In this document: positions 1 to 9,222 of the stretch, one piece after another
Position numbering within the stretch: the stretch's first letter is position 1
Layout of the letters: the number at the start of each line of letters is the position of its first letter
Origin: Pullulanibacillus pueri
GTDB taxonomy: Bacteria > Bacillota > Bacilli > Bacillales > Sporolactobacillaceae
Assembly: GCF_014639255.1 (NCBI RefSeq)
Contig: NZ_BMFV01000017.1
Span: 29,500 to 93,499 of the forward strand
Length of the DNA: 64,000 nt
Direction of reading: 5' to 3'
Notes under the pieces: generated by a model
Database searches by the model: none
Told to the model about the DNA's origin: nothing
The model's input: only the letters and a program-made list of their open reading frames with translations
Translations under genes and position numbers: made by a program

Positions 1-1025
1 GATTTAATCGTTTGTGCCGAGTCTGTTCCACTTTCAACAATATCGGTGTAAAGCGTGCCCTGAACTAAATAGGAAATATCGGTGAGCTTATTGGCTTCTT
101 CTTCAAAAACATAGATAAACTCATTGCCAATGATTTTCCGCTTTTTCTCAGGATCGGAGACCCCTTCAAGTTTTCCAAGGAAACGTTCTTTGGCATCGAC
201 TTTGATAAAGTTCATATGAAAGTGGTCTCTAAAGGTTTCCACCACACCGTCAGCCTCACCTTTTCTTAATAACCCGTGATCAACAAAGACACACGTCAAC
301 TGATCGCCAATCGCACGATGAACGAGAGCAGCAGCCACAGAGGAATCCACCCCACCACTGAGGGCACAAAGAACATTTTTCGTGCCGACATTTTTCCGGA
401 TTTCTTCCACTTGCTCATCGATAAAATGTTCCATCGACCATGAGTCCGAACACTGACAAATACTGAAAACAAAGTTTTTAAGAAGCTCATTTCCATATTC
501 ACTATGACGCACTTCTGGGTGGTACTGCACACCATATAATTGACGTTCTATATTGGCCATGGCTGCAACTGGGCAGGAGGAACTGGTAGCCAGCACATCG
601 AAATCCTGAGGTGGTGCTTCAACAAGATCACCGTGGCTCATCCAAACGACTTGTTCCTGTGGTTGGTTTTTAAAAAGACCATTTTCCTTTTCAACTTTAA
701 TGGTCGCTTTGCCATATTCACGATGCTCTGCACCGGATACCTTCGCACCAAAGTGCTCACTCATGAGTTGCATGCCATAACAAATGCCTAATACCGGTAT
801 GCCTAGTTCGAAAATAGCAGGATCACAGCTAGGCGCTCCCTCTGCATAAACACTGTTGGGGCCTCCTGAAAAAATAATCCCTTTAGGCAGATCCTTTTTT
901 ATTTCTTCTGCTGTAATCGTATGCGGCTTAAGTTCACTGAAAACACCTAAATCCCGTACACGTCGAGCAATAAGCTGATTGTATTGGCCCCCAAAGTCGA
1001 TGACGATGATTTTTTCCTGATCCAT
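1..1025 (-). CDS. guaA: GMP synthase (glutamine-hydrolysing), C-terminus cut by window edge
   Basis: GuaA converts XMP to GMP using glutamine and ATP, the last step of guanine nucleotide synthesis. About 341 N-terminal residues are visible. A class I glutamine amidotransferase domain carries the nucleophile Cys near residue 82 in [10 protein letters not shown] and the His/Glu of YGVQYHPEV. The ATP-pyrophosphatase domain begins at the PP-loop ALSGGVDSS. The start is the ATG at 1025 ([14 protein letters not shown]). The rest lies left of the window. A guanine riboswitch and terminator lie in its leader. The neighbours yebA-yeaD-yeaC are the same as in B. subtilis. Confidence 0.97.
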   Translation of the reverse strand, partial: MDQEKIIVIDFGGQYNQLIARRVRDLGVFSELKPHTITAEEIKKDLPKGIIFSGGPNSVYAEGAPSCDPAIFELGIPVLGICYGMQLMSEHFGAKVSGAEHREYGKATIKVEKENGLFKNQPQEQVVWMSHGDLVEAPPQDFDVLATSSSCPVAAMANIERQLYGVQYHPEVRHSEYGNELLKNFVFSICQCSDSWSMEHFIDEQVEEIRKNVGTKNVLCALSGGVDSSVAAALVHRAIGDQLTCVFVDHGLLRKGEADGVVETFRDHFHMNFIKVDAKERFLGKLEGVSDPEKKRKIIGNEFIYVFEEEANKLTDISYLVQGTLYTDIVESGTDSAQTIK

Positions 1026-1172
1026 TATCGTTCCTCGTTTCTATCCTTATTTTGTATGGGTTCTATGAGGTCAAAAGACATATTAGAAAACTTGGTTTTC
1101 GCTAAATTTTAATAGCGAAAACCTTAGTTGCACTTATAAGGTCTTCCACTAAGACATAAATTCTGACGTAAT

Positions 1173-1216
1173 TAAAAACTGGATGTCGCACCTTTTGAAG
1201 AAGGCAGACATCCAGT
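1173..1216 (-). terminator. Riboswitch-controlled terminator in the guaA leader
   Basis: On the minus strand a 10-bp perfect stem (ACTGGATGTC with GACATCCAGT) is followed by a run of five T. It lies about 30 nt downstream of the guanine aptamer and about 150 nt before the guaA start, as expected for an attenuator that stops transcription when guanine is bound. Confidence 0.88.
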
Positions 1217-1243
1217 AAGAAAATGTACATAAAGGAAATCCAC

Positions 1244-1313
1244 CTTCATAGTCAGACCGTTTACGGTGATCTGGTAGAAACACTCGCGCCATATTCACGA
1301 GCATATACGAAGG
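1244..1313 (-). ncRNA. Guanine (purine) riboswitch aptamer
   Basis: The minus strand shows the purine aptamer core: an 8-bp P1 (CCUUCGUA with UAUGAAGG), AUAUGG, the GUUUCUACC junction, and GACUAUGAAGG. The discriminator base in GACUAUG is C, the base that selects guanine over adenine. It should lower guaA transcription when guanine is plentiful. Confidence 0.93.
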
Positions 1314-1319
1314 ACATTT

Positions 1320-1349
1320 ATTTTAATGTTATTCATGACATTGCCACAA
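1320..1349 (-). promoter_or_regulatory. Probable sigma-A promoter for guaA leader
   Basis: On the minus strand a -35-like TTGTGG is followed after 18 nt by TAAAAT. It sits a few bases upstream of the P1 stem of the guanine riboswitch. The -35 match is imperfect. Confidence 0.5.
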
Positions 1350-1449
1350 TCGTGCCCTCGCTATGATCCGATAGCCTCTCACAGGCAGGGCGTCTAGAAG
1401 GACATTCCATCATTGTCCTCATCTATTCTATCAATGTATCCTCCGAGCT

Positions 1450-3699
1450 TCAACCTCGTAATTTTTTAATTATATTTTCCCACGATTCTTTACAATCAGA
1501 CCATTGATGAGGATCTGCCTTATAATAACTTCTCTCTTCATATTTTGTGACCAGCCGTCCCATATCCTTCGTTCCCAAGTGACGATCCACTCTTTCGGCA
1601 TACTCTCTTAACGTTTGCTCTGGCCTTTTTTTGTAGCCATAAAGTTGCAATAGATAAAGAAGCTTTCTAAAAGCCTGATCAAGAGCATGATCATCTGTAC
1701 GTCCACTGTATTGACGTAATAAGTAACCTGGGAGCCATTTTTTTCTGGAACGCCACAAAATAAAACTCGCAATCAAGAGCAGAAGAACAATAAGCGCAAG
1801 CACCTTCCAAACGGTTCCTAATGATAAATGAAAATCCTTAGGAGTGGTCGTCTTGGCCTCAGCTGTTTTCTGTTCCTGCTTTTCAGGCTGTTGCTGTTTC
1901 TCCTGTTGCTCTTGCTGATCTTGGGTTTTCTCAGGTGTAGAGGTCGTCTGTGAGTCCTCGGTGTCGCTAGCATAGTTAAAGCTATTGATATTATCAAAGC
2001 TCTTCGTCGGCTCAAAAGGCACCCAACCGGAGCCGGGAAAGTAAACTTCCACCCAAGAATGGGCATCAGAATTCTTCACTTCATACTCATACTTGCTATC
2101 CGAAAGGGTTTCTTTATAGGTACCTTGGGTAAAGCCCTTGACCCATCGCGCTGGAATCCCCACGGTTCGCAATAGAACCACCATTGAAGAGGAGAAATTA
2201 TCACAATACCCAACTTTAGTATCAAATAGAAACTGATCCACATAATCAGTATTCCCAGAAGGTTTTGCAACATCATCAATTTGATACGTATAGTCAGATC
2301 CTTGTAAATAATTAACGATCGCTTGGACCTTATCATAACGATTGGTTTCATTCCCAGTAAGTTCTTGAGCCAGGTTTCTCACTCTTGCCGGCAAGGAGGT
2401 CGGTAATTGCAAGTACGTCGATTTAATAACTTCCGGATCATTTGCTGTTCCCTTTACACGTGAAAGTTTTGGAATAGAAAACGTCGGATATTGATACTCA
2501 AGCGTATATGACTTTAATGAAATATGGCGGCCATGATAAGTCGGTTCAAATAGCCCTGAGTTTTCATTGAGCTGCAGATCCGCATTCTTTTGGTTAAGAG
2601 CCTTAATCCCGGTGAGACTTCCCCCATAGATCAATTGCGGGAAGTTCCTCCCTAAGTACTCGATCGTATCGGTAGACTTCTTCACCTCTGTTCCTGACTC
2701 ATAAAGATTAAGAATAGGATAATCGGATAGGTGACTTAGATCAACTTTTTGGGGCTTGCCTTCGGGCTTATTGATCCAGCCCTTCCCTGTATAGAAGTTT
2801 TTCGAAGTGACACGCCAATAGTGGGTATACTCACCAGATGTGTAAAAAATCGGTGTATCATCCATGGAGAAGCCGCCACCAAGATGCGTATCATCACTAT
2901 CATAACCAATCTTTTGCTGAACCGCTCCGCCGGTCTTGGCGTCCTTTTGCCCTGAACCATATTCTTCATAACCATTGGCTGCCTTTTGAATAAAAGGAAC
3001 CGGATCCGGCCATTGCGGACCAAATTTTGGCGCAGCATAGCCCACTGCTGACGTCAAGGCGACCATAACGACTAGCGCTAACATCCAAGATAACGGCAGC
3101 TTTTTCCGTTTGAAGCTCACCTTTTCTTTTTCCTGTATCTTAATCACACGTAAAAGTCCTAAGAGGACAAGGCCGATAATCATCGTTCTCACAATAGCTA
3201 AATCAGCGTGATACATCGTAAAAGTATCGAGGATGGTCAAATAAATTATAGTGACAAAGAAAAAGAGAAAGATTCTACGCGCTTGCAGCAACCAATAGCG
3301 CATCAAATAGCTAATAATCCATAATAAAATAAAAAAGATAAAAGATCGAAATAAATCGGTTAATCCGACCCAATTGCCATCAAAAACAAAAATCAGATTT
3401 TCTCGTAAATCCTCAAAAAAATAGTCCACCCATAACCCACTAAAAAACGAGGTATTGTAAAAAAACAGCAAGTGCAAGGCATAAACTATTGCTATAAATT
3501 TAACAGGAAACGTCAGCCAATAAGGTAGCCTTAAGTAGGTTAATAGAAATGAGAAGGCGGCGAAGCCAACAAAATAATTCACACTGCCATTATTCGTAAT
3601 GACGGATAAGGGACGTAACCACTCCCATAACAAGAGAAAACCTAAGAGATAAAGAAGGAGAGAGAAGGTATGTGATTTAGCTTGTTGCAAGAGAGCCAC
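1450..3699 (-). CDS. yebA: Membrane transglutaminase-like protein (YebA/TgpA family)
   Basis: This is a 749-residue protein. The N-terminal third is a set of hydrophobic membrane segments (about residues 10-225). An extracytoplasmic region with a transglutaminase core follows: Cys in KVGYCDNFSS near residue 495, His in DAHSWVEVYF, Asp/Glu region in WVPFEPT. A Gln/Glu/Lys-rich linker, one more membrane helix (about 640-660) and a cytoplasmic DUF4129-like tail complete it. The order matches the TgpA family (DUF3488, transglut_core, DUF4129). It is the last gene of the yeaC-yeaD-yebA operon and overlaps yeaD by 23 nt. The initiator is GTG. The natural substrate is unknown. Confidence 0.9.
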   Translation of the reverse strand: MALLQQAKSHTFSLLLYLLGFLLLWEWLRPLSVITNNGSVNYFVGFAAFSFLLTYLRLPYWLTFPVKFIAIVYALHLLFFYNTSFFSGLWVDYFFEDLRENLIFVFDGNWVGLTDLFRSFIFFILLWIISYLMRYWLLQARRIFLFFFVTIIYLTILDTFTMYHADLAIVRTMIIGLVLLGLLRVIKIQEKEKVSFKRKKLPLSWMLALVVMVALTSAVGYAAPKFGPQWPDPVPFIQKAANGYEEYGSGQKDAKTGGAVQQKIGYDSDDTHLGGGFSMDDTPIFYTSGEYTHYWRVTSKNFYTGKGWINKPEGKPQKVDLSHLSDYPILNLYESGTEVKKSTDTIEYLGRNFPQLIYGGSLTGIKALNQKNADLQLNENSGLFEPTYHGRHISLKSYTLEYQYPTFSIPKLSRVKGTANDPEVIKSTYLQLPTSLPARVRNLAQELTGNETNRYDKVQAIVNYLQGSDYTYQIDDVAKPSGNTDYVDQFLFDTKVGYCDNFSSSMVVLLRTVGIPARWVKGFTQGTYKETLSDSKYEYEVKNSDAHSWVEVYFPGSGWVPFEPTKSFDNINSFNYASDTEDSQTTSTPEKTQDQQEQQEKQQQPEKQEQKTAEAKTTTPKDFHLSLGTVWKVLALIVLLLLIASFILWRSRKKWLPGYLLRQYSGRTDDHALDQAFRKLLYLLQLYGYKKRPEQTLREYAERVDRHLGTKDMGRLVTKYEERSYYKADPHQWSDCKESWENIIKKLRG

Positions 3700-4921
3700 T
3701 TCCCTTCGTCAACCGATTAAAATGGTCATCCGTGACATGATGGGTCACAACACCCATCCCATGTAATTGTTCCAGAACACGGGTCCCTTCTCGATTGTCG
3801 TTCTGTGTCACAAGGAAAAACTCAATCGCCAAACCTCTTGTCATTAAATCATTAAACAGAAGTAGTAAGTGCTTTGAGACTTTTGTTGTTACAAAAATGA
3901 CCGTTGAGTGATGTGAGAGATGTTGAATATACTTATTTATGGCCACTGACACCTCTGCCGAACTCTCTTGATGGATACGCGCGAGATGATTTAATATCTT
4001 CCACTTTTGATAAGGCTGATTCTCCAACTCCAACCATTGGGTTTCTTTCCCTACAGTGACAAAACCAACGGATGATTCTGTTCGTAGGGCCTTTTCCATA
4101 AGTGAACCCGCAAGTGCCACAGAACGTTCAAAGGCCTCCCCCTCTCGATCCGCACTATTGACAGTACAGTCAAGAATAAGAATGACGTCATTATTCAATG
4201 GAAATTCAAACTGCTTTGTCATCAGATGATTGGTACGAGCCGTTGATTTCCAGTCCAACCAACTTAACCGATCTCCCGGGATATACTCGCGAATACTTGC
4301 GATAGAGGTCACATCATGTTCAAAACTTTTCCTTGACCGCCGTTGTCCACCATAGGCAAGATCTAGAGGGCTCCAAGATTCAGGGGGCGTCATTTTCGGA
4401 TAAACAAGGACGGTATCCTCTATCTCTATTTCCTTTTGCCTTTGAATAAATCCAAAAATGTCTCCTGTCCGGATCGACAGTTTTTTAAACACATACTCCC
4501 CACGAGGCATCCCTTCTATGGTATAAGTCAATGTTGTTCCCAGTTGAAAGCCAAGAGAAAGAAGCTTCTTGGCATTCTCCCGTTTCCAATTTTGGTGCTT
4601 TTTTAAAATATTATGAGGCTGGTGGTCTTCTATAATTAAGTAAAACAGAGGGAAAGGCACCCGGCGGGTCATCTTAAGGGTCACTTCTAACGGCTCATCT
4701 GCATAAAGTTCGTGTTTACTCATGACTCTTTCAATCCGTATATCACCGAGAGGATAGAGGGCAACAATCAACGTATACACTAAAATAGGGACGAACCCAA
4801 AAAAGACAAACCAACTGACAAACCCCCCTTGAAACATGGCATAGGCAAACGCAATACAGAAAAGGATTAAAACCCAGACGACGCCGAAGAGTGTGCGATG
4901 GCGACGAAACATCGCCATCAT
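3677..4921 (-). CDS. yeaD: DUF58 protein (YeaD)
   Basis: This is a 414-residue protein with two membrane helices near the N-terminus (about residues 10-55) and a DUF58 domain marked by REYIPGDRLSWLDWKS near residues 210-230. Its C-terminal half resembles a von Willebrand A-like fold (VILILDCT with Asp and Ser residues). DUF58 proteins are usually encoded with a MoxR AAA ATPase and a transglutaminase, as here. The MoxR chaperone is thought to act on the VWA-like protein. The start ATG overlaps the yeaC stop (ATGA), which implies translational coupling. Confidence 0.92.
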   Translation of the reverse strand: MMAMFRRHRTLFGVVWVLILFCIAFAYAMFQGGFVSWFVFFGFVPILVYTLIVALYPLGDIRIERVMSKHELYADEPLEVTLKMTRRVPFPLFYLIIEDHQPHNILKKHQNWKRENAKKLLSLGFQLGTTLTYTIEGMPRGEYVFKKLSIRTGDIFGFIQRQKEIEIEDTVLVYPKMTPPESWSPLDLAYGGQRRSRKSFEHDVTSIASIREYIPGDRLSWLDWKSTARTNHLMTKQFEFPLNNDVILILDCTVNSADREGEAFERSVALAGSLMEKALRTESSVGFVTVGKETQWLELENQPYQKWKILNHLARIHQESSAEVSVAINKYIQHLSHHSTVIFVTTKVSKHLLLLFNDLMTRGLAIEFFLVTQNDNREGTRVLEQLHGMGVVTHHVTDDHFNRLTKGSGSLATS

Positions 4922-5886
4922 TTCAAACTACCCTCACGCGGAACCGGAACTTGAACGGTCTTAATGATGTCTGCTACAATATCCTCTGGCTTTACACCCG
5001 AATATTTAGCATCTGGTTTAAGAATAAGACGATGGCCAAGTACAAAAGGTGCTAAGCTTTTTACATCATCTGGCACCACATATTTACGATCATGCATCAT
5101 CGCATAAGCCTGGGCGGTTTTAAGCAGGGCTAAAGAGCCACGAGGACTTACCCCAAGATAAACCTGGTGATGCCCACGTGTACGGCTGACAATATCAATT
5201 AAATAATTCTTAATGCTTTCATCAACATACACTGAACGCGCAGCGGCTTGTAATTCTAATACTTCCTCAATGGACAATACGGAGTCTATAGTTTCAATAG
5301 GATGATAGGCTTCTAAGCGGTTAAGGACCTCCAGCTCTTCGGCACGACTCGGATACCCCATCTTTAACTTAAGCAAAAAGCGATCGAGTTGAGCCTCTGG
5401 CAATGGATAAGTCCCTTCATATTCAATGGGGTTTTGTGTGGCCATAACGAAGAAAGGCTTCGGTAACACCCGGGTTTGCCCATCAACCGTCACACTGCCT
5501 TCCTCCATCCCTTCTAAAAGCGCGGATTGCGTTTTAGGCGATGTCCGGTTAATCTCATCCGCTAATACGACGTTTCCCATTAATGGCCCTGGCCGAAATT
5601 CAAAAGTCATTTCTTTCTGGTTATATACGGAAAGCCCCGTTAAATCGGACGGGAGTAAATCAGGCGTGAATTGAATTCTTTTAAACTCTGTTCCTAGCGA
5701 CTTTGCAATGGCACGAACAAGCATGGTCTTCCCAACACCTGGAACATCCTCTAAAAGCACATGCCCCTCTGCGAATAATGCCGTTAATGCTAACATAGTA
5801 GCTTGTCGTTTCCCTATCATGACGCGTTCAATATTGAGAATCACCCGTTCAATGGATGGATGCACCTTTTCATCGTTCGCTCCCAT
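4918..5886 (-). CDS. yeaC: MoxR-family AAA+ ATPase (YeaC)
   Basis: This is a 322-residue AAA+ ATPase. Walker A is GVGKT at about residues 50-54. Walker B is VVLADEINRT. The sensor 1 region is FVMATQNPIEYEG and the arginine/lid region follows (LPEAQLDRF, GVSPRGS). MoxR ATPases are chaperones that mature partner proteins, here probably YeaD. I start at the ATG at 5886 because GAGGAGG sits 6 nt upstream. A longer reading from a TTG at 5901 would place that ribosome site inside the gene. It is the first gene of the operon. Confidence 0.93.
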   Translation of the reverse strand: MGANDEKVHPSIERVILNIERVMIGKRQATMLALTALFAEGHVLLEDVPGVGKTMLVRAIAKSLGTEFKRIQFTPDLLPSDLTGLSVYNQKEMTFEFRPGPLMGNVVLADEINRTSPKTQSALLEGMEEGSVTVDGQTRVLPKPFFVMATQNPIEYEGTYPLPEAQLDRFLLKLKMGYPSRAEELEVLNRLEAYHPIETIDSVLSIEEVLELQAAARSVYVDESIKNYLIDIVSRTRGHHQVYLGVSPRGSLALLKTAQAYAMMHDRKYVVPDDVKSLAPFVLGHRLILKPDAKYSGVKPEDIVADIIKTVQVPVPREGSLK

Positions 5887-6298
5887 GTTCTGCCTCCTCA
5901 ATCTATTCGATAAGCGCTGAATATTCTGATACTATTTGCTATTAAATAACGAAGATAATATACATTCTCTTACAGTATAGCAAAAAATAGAGCCTTTCTC
6001 TATTAAGAATATATTAATAGAATGGAGGTCTCCTTAAAGTCATAAGGGCCAGATTTCCTAAAGCAATCCTACCCCTCCTTTATCGTCACACAAAACATCA
6101 CTGATTATCACTTTTCTTCAGCCCTCCATTATGAATACCCACTTTTTCTGAGGATACAGCCATGTCCAGCTTAAAAAGTATCGTTTTTTCAATAAACTGA
6201 AACCCCGACAAGATCTGTCAGGGTATGGACTATTATGGTTTATTTTGAGATCTAACCCCCTAGGGATTTAAGATCTCCTTTTTTCTCACCTCAGGACA
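5887..6298. other. Intergenic region with two hairpins
   Basis: No gene is seen. A stem CCCTGACA/TGTCGGG at about 6203-6224 is followed on the minus strand by TTTCAG and could weakly end the small gene at 6299. A 7-bp stem GAGATCT/AGATCTC at 6247-6277 followed by CTTTTTT reads as a plus-strand terminator although no plus-strand gene precedes it. The rest is AT-rich and presumably contains the yeaC promoter. Confidence 0.5.
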
Positions 6299-6505
6299 TT
6301 ACTTCTTCGTACTATTTCTGTCCGAAACCGTAAAAGAAACAACATCATTGGTTTTAAAATAATACGTTCTTCCTCCGACTTCGTGCTCATACCATGAATT
6401 CAAGTCACTGACACTGTCGAAAATCTCCTGCTTATTTTCAGCTTCCTTATCAAAACCAATCTCTTTTCCGTTACTTAATGATACTGAAACATGAAATTTC
6501 GCCAT
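6299..6505 (-). CDS. Small hypothetical protein
   Basis: This 68-residue soluble protein starts MAKFHVSVSLSNGK and ends with a charged tail. It has no recognised domain. The alternating polar/hydrophobic pattern suggests a small beta-rich fold. AGAGGAGTG lies at a normal distance before the ATG, which supports real translation. It stands apart from its neighbours: terminators separate it from the pterin/partner-switching operon upstream. Confidence 0.62.
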   Translation of the reverse strand: MAKFHVSVSLSNGKEIGFDKEAENKQEIFDSVSDLNSWYEHEVGGRTYYFKTNDVVSFTVSDRNSTKK

Positions 6506-6635
6506 TGTTTCACTCCTCTTTCAAACATTCTATCCCTTAGAATGCCCAATTTAGAGGGATCACATCCGATGCATTAAGACAAGTTTTTTTCTCGATCTCT
6601 TTATTGCTTTGATGGCTTATCTTTCTTACTTCTTT

Positions 6636-6660
6636 TAAAAAAACTTGCCGAGGGGCAAGT
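6636..6660 (-). terminator. Terminator after the STAS gene (end of long operon)
   Basis: On the minus strand a 7-bp stem ACTTGCC/GGCAAGT with a four-base loop is followed by TTTTTTT. It lies 130 nt after the stop of the last gene of the pterin/partner-switching operon. Confidence 0.8.
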
Positions 6661-6694
6661 TTTAAGCGAAAATGAGGGCTTATACTGGGGCAAA

Positions 6695-6727
6695 GAAAAA
6701 AATTAAACGATCGTTTAATTTTTTTCG
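6695..6727. terminator. Bidirectional terminator
   Basis: The palindrome ATTAAACGATCGTTTAAT is flanked by A-runs on the left and T-runs on the right, so it can act in both directions. It is the first of two terminators after the STAS gene at 6789. Confidence 0.7.
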
Positions 6728-6788
6728 GAGCCCACCCTAGTCTTGATTGTTTAACCTTTCTCATTGAGGATCCCTGTGCGTGTTAACG

Positions 6789-7100
6789 TCAAACAAAGGT
6801 GCCTTCTCCTAAGATTTCCGGAAGCTGTAGGAGTTCAAACACTTCAAAGACTTCCTCTCTAACTTCTGCAATCCTAACTACTGTCGCACTTGACTCCATC
6901 GATCGCACCAAGTCGATGAGAAGCCCCATTCCTGAGGAATCAACAAAGGGTACCTTGCTAAGATTAATCGTCACAATTGAATAGTCACTAAGCATAGGTT
7001 TAATGGTGTCTTGGATCAGTTCAGTCGCTTCAATATCAAAGTCCCCATCGAAAGTGACCGTGAGATGACTATCCTCTTGAGTTGTACTATACTGGAGCAT
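6789..7100 (-). CDS. STAS-domain anti-sigma-factor antagonist
   Basis: This 103-residue single STAS domain has the motif VDSSGMG at about residues 53-59, whose serine is the usual phosphorylation site in SpoIIAA/RsbV-type antagonists. Such proteins bind a GHKL serine kinase when unphosphorylated and are reset by a PP2C phosphatase. Both partner types are in this operon (GHKL at 14758, PP2C at 9223). It is the last gene of the operon, 25 nt after the FapA-domain gene, with a GAGGGG ribosome site. No sigma factor is encoded nearby, so the final target is unknown. Confidence 0.9.
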   Translation of the reverse strand: MLQYSTTQEDSHLTVTFDGDFDIEATELIQDTIKPMLSDYSIVTINLSKVPFVDSSGMGLLIDLVRSMESSATVVRIAEVREEVFEVFELLQLPEILGEGTFV

Positions 7101-7125
7101 GTTTCAATCCCCTCTTTCTCTTCTC

Positions 7126-9168
7126 TTAATTAAAGGCGATTTCGCCATCACGGTTTAAATAAGCACTGATATGATAACAGGTTTCATTAATGGTATATTT
7201 CATCGTTCCAATCTTTAAGATCGTGCCTTCCATCACCTTTTTTATCCTGATGGTTTGATCCTGTGGAACTGAAACGATTGTCCTTGTCCCCATCTCAGAA
7301 CCAACTTCGTTAATGGCCACACCGAGCTTCCCATATATTTCACCGCCACGTACAATGCCCTCAATGTTCAAACGGCCGCCCGCATGTACTTTTGTATTCA
7401 CACATCCTTGGCCAATGATGGTAATATCCCCGCTGCTATATAGGTGACTATTCTGCACACTGTGAAGCGTAATATAGGCTTCGGGTTCCACAGGAATTTT
7501 ACTCCATTCATGAAGTCTTTTTGACCTTTCAGACAGCTCTTTCAACCTCTCCAAGGTTATCATTTGCTGAGATAAAGATAAAAAGATTTGCTTTAATGTA
7601 ACGGCGATCTCTCGCCAATCATCCGATTCAAAATAGTCTTTTCCCTTTAAGACGACATCCACATATTGCTTAGAAAGTGGAATAATACTCTTAAACCGTT
7701 TCTCCAAGAGAAGTTTAATCAGTGGTTGTAATCCCCTTTGGGAAATGTCTGTATGTTTGAAAGCCGCTGATTTCAGAAGATCGTTTATTATGGCGTTCAT
7801 TTGCTGCAATTGCTCATGGAGAATACCAAGCATATGCCCACATTCGGCAACCAATATATTATGTTTTCCCGCTGAGAGCTCTGAACTGTTCACCGTTTTC
7901 TTAACGATGATGGCACTCTTTGACGTAATGGTTGCAAAATTCACAGCTGCATGAACAAGAACATCGCCATCTGCCTCAACGCGCATGTGTTCTTTGACAT
8001 TACCAAAAATTTCAATATCACCCATAAAGCGCAGGTTTCCAGATTCTAAGTCGACATCCTTGGGGTGAAAAAGCTTTTCTAAAATTGAAATCCTAACAAG
8101 TTGCCCTCTTTGCTCAACCTTAGGGCGTCCGGATTCTAGCGCCACAACCTTATCATCAACGACCATAACGCCTCTCCCCAATTTCAACTCAACGGGATAG
8201 GTTTGTTTCGGCGGCAGTGGCTCATTGGTTACCGTCACCCCTGGCTCACCTGGAATAGGCGGATGGATAACTGCAATGACTTGTCCTTTTTGTACAGTAG
8301 GTATCGTTTGTACTTCTCTAAAGTCTACTTTTCCATCATCATCTTCTTGCAAGCCCTTTTTCGTATCAACATCGACTTTCAGCTCAAACCAGCCATCCTT
8401 ACCGTCTTTTGCCCTTGTTCCGACAGCAATCTCAAATTCACTCGGCACCGTTGCGGCGATCGCTTTTAAGATATTATCTTGGATAAAGCCTTGCTTGACC
8501 CGTAAGTTTTCAAGCTGAACCATCACATCTCCATAAGAGAGTGTGTTAACCACTTGTTTGACTTCCTCAGCTTCTAATGTAATATGTTCATCCGGAGCAT
8601 AATCCGGGATCTGACGAGTCATCTGATACCCTGGCTCAACTTGAAGGATCACCTTTAACTTTAACTGATCCATTTTGACATGCCATTTTGTTTCCTGTTT
8701 ATCTTCCTTTAATACTATTTTGTATAAGTCATGTTCAGAAAGGACAACCGTCGGTCCAGCCACAGGCTCACCATTTTTAAGTAATGTGACCCCTTTCCCT
8801 AATGTTACCGTTGGAAATTGGGTAGGTGAGGACTTACAATAAAGCCGTCCCGCTTTCACCCAGACCTTCCCTTCATGTTTCTCTTGGGTCAACGTTGTAC
8901 CTGGATCCATTTGAGGTTGCTGATGCTTTTCTTCTCTGGTTAATGTTTCTTCCAATACATCGACAGCATTGACGACAGATACCGAATCATTTTGTTGTGC
9001 TAAAACAGTTAGCTTTACAATGGCTTTTCGCGCCCCAATACCGAACATCCCTTTAGATTCCTGTTGAATAATTTCAACATTAACATCCTTTGATCCAACA
9101 TTTAATAGTTCTAGCCCAAGTGTAATGGCCTCTTTAACGTTCTTCCCTTTAGAAATAATAGATTGCAT
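7126..9168 (-). CDS. FapA/DUF342-domain protein
   Basis: This is a 680-residue protein. The N-terminus (about residues 1-55, with GMFGIGARKA) looks like the Jag-N/FapA N-terminal module. The centre and C-terminus carry the FapA (DUF342) region, with glycine-rich beta repeats such as RFMGDIEIFGNVKE and LYSSGDITIIGQGCVNTK that suggest a bactofilin-like beta-helix, plus a helical segment around residues 440-570. FapA proteins are described as flagellar-assembly-linked, but the exact role is unclear. The gene follows PP2C and precedes STAS. GGAGGTGA precedes the ATG. Confidence 0.85.
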   Translation of the reverse strand: MQSIISKGKNVKEAITLGLELLNVGSKDVNVEIIQQESKGMFGIGARKAIVKLTVLAQQNDSVSVVNAVDVLEETLTREEKHQQPQMDPGTTLTQEKHEGKVWVKAGRLYCKSSPTQFPTVTLGKGVTLLKNGEPVAGPTVVLSEHDLYKIVLKEDKQETKWHVKMDQLKLKVILQVEPGYQMTRQIPDYAPDEHITLEAEEVKQVVNTLSYGDVMVQLENLRVKQGFIQDNILKAIAATVPSEFEIAVGTRAKDGKDGWFELKVDVDTKKGLQEDDDGKVDFREVQTIPTVQKGQVIAVIHPPIPGEPGVTVTNEPLPPKQTYPVELKLGRGVMVVDDKVVALESGRPKVEQRGQLVRISILEKLFHPKDVDLESGNLRFMGDIEIFGNVKEHMRVEADGDVLVHAAVNFATITSKSAIIVKKTVNSSELSAGKHNILVAECGHMLGILHEQLQQMNAIINDLLKSAAFKHTDISQRGLQPLIKLLLEKRFKSIIPLSKQYVDVVLKGKDYFESDDWREIAVTLKQIFLSLSQQMITLERLKELSERSKRLHEWSKIPVEPEAYITLHSVQNSHLYSSGDITIIGQGCVNTKVHAGGRLNIEGIVRGGEIYGKLGVAINEVGSEMGTRTIVSVPQDQTIRIKKVMEGTILKIGTMKYTINETCYHISAYLNRDGEIAFN

Positions 9169-9222
9169 GACTTCACCTCCTGATTAACTGAGAATTCTCG
9201 GAGCACCACTAAAGGTCTTAAA

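Noticed and set aside
6537..6764. 75-residue reading frame on the minus strand
   Set aside because: It covers both terminators after the STAS gene, has no ribosome site and has odd composition.
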